Made by a program: the position numbers and the translations under genes. 16,304 bases of DNA from the NCBI GenBank assembly GCA_947454215.1, contig CANGJN010000001.1, positions 1 to 16,304 on the forward strand, in the 5' to 3' direction. The notes under the pieces were generated by a model. It was given only the letters and a program-made list of their open reading frames with translations. It searched no databases and had not been told where the DNA came from. This DNA is from Neisseriaceae bacterium. GTDB taxonomy: Bacteria; Pseudomonadota; Gammaproteobacteria; Burkholderiales; UBA11063. Shown one piece after another: positions 14,455-16,304 of the stretch (position 1 is the first letter of the stretch; every line of letters begins with the position of its first letter).

Positions 14455-16304
14455 ATGAAAACACATTATATAATAATATTTATCCTAATATTGATAAATA
14501 ATCTATTATTTTCAGTATCACTAGGTGGTAGAGTTGTGCTCGATCCAAGAGATCCTTATTTCAACTTTGCCCGTCAATCGATAATTATAACTGATGCAAG
14601 TAATACCTTTGGATCAGTTATGGTATCTTCTCCAGGAAAATTTATCCTCCCAAATACCGTTACAGATAATAAGCCCCATGGATATAGTATAACAATAACT
14701 GAAACTCCTAATAATAATAGTTTTATTTGTTCTATTTCTGACAACCAAGTAACTGGAATGGTTTATTTGAAAGATAAAACTGATTTAACTATTGTATGTA
14801 GAGGTGAATATAAGGCAAATATAAATGCTAGTGGATTAGTAAATGGAGATATGTACACCGCCACTCTTTATCAAGATGAAACTCATAATGAAACCTTAAC
14901 CTTCTCATCCAATGCAACCAAATCATTTTCAACCTATTTCTATAATACTTATATAAATTATTATTTGAATCAAATACGATATAATTTTACTTATACTACA
15001 TTAAATTATAGAAGATGCAATAGATATAATGTTGGGTTCACTAATAATTATTTCAATATAAGTGTAAATTGTTTCAATTCCAGTTTTTATAATCCTCTTC
15101 AAAGAAATCTAATTACAGATTCCTCAGGTTCCAGAGCTATGTGGACAGATAAATCAGGTAATAAGTATTTTTTTGGTGGAGTAAATGGACGGCTTTTTAT
15201 CAATAGCGACCTACTAAAACTTGTTGTTTCCGATAATAATGCTACGTTGATTAACCTCACCCCAACTATAATAACTTCTCCATGGCCAAGGGCAAGAACC
15301 TCAGCCGCGACATGGAGTGATAATTCAGATAATATGTTTTTGTTTGGTGGTAGTGGAGGTTTTAATTTTGATTCTAAATACAATGACCTATGGAGGTTGA
15401 CTATTGGTGAAGATAATAAACCAATATGGACTAATTTAACACCTACTACACCAACTTCTCCATGGCCAGTTGCAAGAAGCGGAGCTACAACTTGGAGTGA
15501 TAGTTATGGTAATATGTATTTGTTTGGAGGAGCAAATTATCCTAATTATTTCCAAGATTTATGGAAGTTAAGTGTATCTACGGATAATAGTGTTACTTGG
15601 ACTAATTTAACCCCTACTACAATACCAGATTCATGGCCAGAATCAAGATATGGAGCCGCAACATGGAGTAATAATTCTGGTAATATGTATTTGTTTGGAG
15701 GAATATCTTCTTTGGTCAGACTAGATTTATGGAAGTTAAGTGTTTCCTCAGATAATAAGGTTACTTGGACTAATTTACTCCCTGCTGAAAGTTCTCCATG
15801 GCCAAGAGAAAGAGAAGGAGCTTCCTCATGGTGTGATAGTTCTGGTAATATGTATTTGTTCGGAGGTAATAATTACTATAATTATTATAATGATTTATGG
15901 AGTTTTAGTATTTCCGACAATAATACTGTTACTTGGAGTAATTTGACTCCCAACCCAATAGTAAATATTTGGCCAAGTACAGGAATAGGTTCACTTGGAT
16001 GGAAGGATAGTTTAGGTAATATGTATTTATTTAGTGGTTATCGATATTTTATGTCTACCACTACAAGTTTATTTAAATTGAATGTTTCAACTGATACTCT
16101 ACCAGTTGCAACATGGGAGAATGTTCCCTTAAAAGTAAAGCCACAATTCATTAGAAATTATGGTGTCTCATGGATTGATAAATATGGCAATGATTATTTG
16201 TTCGGTGGAGAAGATGGGTCATATAAAAGAGATTTATGGAAATTTTCTATTTTAAGTAATTCCTTTATTAATTTGACACCTGATACAATTCCAAATTCAT
16301 GGCC
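14455..16304 (+). CDS. Secreted kelch-repeat beta-propeller protein (3' end beyond the window)
   Basis: An uninterrupted frame runs from ATG 14455 to the window edge (616 complete codons, no stop). AGAGGGG at 14444-14450 is a strong ribosome binding site, and the product starts with a Sec signal peptide (hydrophobic about residues 5-20). Residues about 24-215 form a beta-rich, Asn/Tyr/Thr-rich N-terminal region with Cys pairs; part of it (Tyr-Ser-Ile-Thr-Ile...Thr-Ile-Val-Cys) resembles small Ig-like modules found before propellers in bacterial surface proteins. From about residue 222 there are seven kelch-type repeats, each with Trp-Ser-Asp-x-Ser-Gly-Asn-Met-Tyr-Leu-Phe-Gly-Gly, then Asp-Leu-Trp-Lys-Leu-Ser-Val-Ser and Thr-Trp-Thr-Asn-Leu-Thr-Pro, with Ser-Pro-Trp-Pro linkers. 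An eighth begins at the edge. Kelch propellers usually bind proteins or glycans, so an extracellular binding role is likely; the ligand is unknown. Galactose-oxidase activity cannot be judged. Codon choice looks less AT-biased than its neighbours. Confidence 0.88.
   Translation, partial: MKTHYIIIFILILINNLLFSVSLGGRVVLDPRDPYFNFARQSIIITDASNTFGSVMVSSPGKFILPNTVTDNKPHGYSITITETPNNNSFICSISDNQVTGMVYLKDKTDLTIVCRGEYKANINASGLVNGDMYTATLYQDETHNETLTFSSNATKSFSTYFYNTYINYYLNQIRYNFTYTTLNYRRCNRYNVGFTNNYFNISVNCFNSSFYNPLQRNLITDSSGSRAMWTDKSGNKYFFGGVNGRLFINSDLLKLVVSDNNATLINLTPTIITSPWPRARTSAATWSDNSDNMFLFGGSGGFNFDSKYNDLWRLTIGEDNKPIWTNLTPTTPTSPWPVARSGATTWSDSYGNMYLFGGANYPNYFQDLWKLSVSTDNSVTWTNLTPTTIPDSWPESRYGAATWSNNSGNMYLFGGISSLVRLDLWKLSVSSDNKVTWTNLLPAESSPWPREREGASSWCDSSGNMYLFGGNNYYNYYNDLWSFSISDNNTVTWSNLTPNPIVNIWPSTGIGSLGWKDSLGNMYLFSGYRYFMSTTTSLFKLNVSTDTLPVATWENVPLKVKPQFIRNYGVSWIDKYGNDYLFGGEDGSYKRDLWKFSILSNSFINLTPDTIPNSW
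15125..16304 (+). repeat. Tandem kelch-repeat DNA, units of about 171 bp
   Basis: The Asn codon of the Gly-Asn-Met-Tyr-Leu-Phe-Gly-Gly core recurs at 15160, 15331, 15511, 15682, 15847, 16018 and 16189, giving spacings of 171, 180, 171, 165, 171 and 171 bp, all multiples of three. Units 3-5 share long near-identical DNA stretches around the core (for example AATATGTATTTGTTTGGAGG), which points to recent duplication or gene conversion. Units 1, 6 and 7 are more diverged. The array is cut by the window edge. Confidence 0.85.

Noticed and set aside
15099..15383. Minus-strand open frame in the kelch gene
   Set aside because: The repeat DNA keeps this strand open; the + strand frame has a signal peptide, a ribosome binding site and kelch motifs.
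15740..15946. Plus-strand frame in another phase inside the kelch gene
   Set aside because: It is in phase 2 relative to the clear kelch frame and is a by-product of the repeats.

Overview
The window comes from a strongly AT-rich bacterial genome. The housekeeping proteins are proteobacterial. By eye, the tyrosyl-tRNA synthetase and the PpiD-type chaperone look most like betaproteobacterial versions, possibly near Neisseriales; that placement is an inference and was not tested. The low G+C, long AT-rich spacers, lesions in housekeeping genes and several Sec-signal proteins with no recognised family suggest a host-associated bacterium or endosymbiont undergoing genome reduction. All recognised genes are on the + strand.

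Positions 1-2289: two tandem paralogous genes for small secreted proteins, separated by a spacer. The spacer holds a roughly 146-bp palindromic (MITE-like) insertion sitting in a decayed copy of the second gene's 3' end. An 858-bp AT-rich region without genes follows. Positions 2290-3783: a gspN-like type II secretion gene, with rlmB (23S rRNA Gm2251 methyltransferase) starting 3 nt after it. Positions 3784-5732: a lone gene for a secreted protein of unknown function that ends in a eukaryote-style CaaX box (CAIQ). It is flanked by AT-rich spacers of about 600 bp and followed by an intrinsic terminator.

Positions 5733-13041: a compact, probably co-transcribed housekeeping run of tyrS, folD, rnr, ppiD-like and tldD, with 1-29 nt between the last four genes. 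Two neighbours here are damaged. tyrS has an in-frame TAA with the rest of its S4 domain still readable behind it. folD has its conserved N-terminus in a frame with no usable start codon, one base out of phase with the only ATG, at an A6 tract. Positions 13309-14319: gap (GAPDH), with its own leader. From 14455 to the window edge: a large open reading frame for a secreted kelch-repeat beta-propeller protein, at least seven repeats long, which runs off the window.

The housekeeping genes cover tRNA charging, rRNA modification, RNA decay, one-carbon metabolism, envelope protein folding, peptide maturation and glycolysis. The exported proteins (two paralogues, the CaaX protein, the kelch protein) and the gspN-like gene form a second layer compatible with a secreted, host-directed repertoire. 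That functional link is an inference. No tRNA, rRNA, CRISPR array, transposase or phage gene was recognised.
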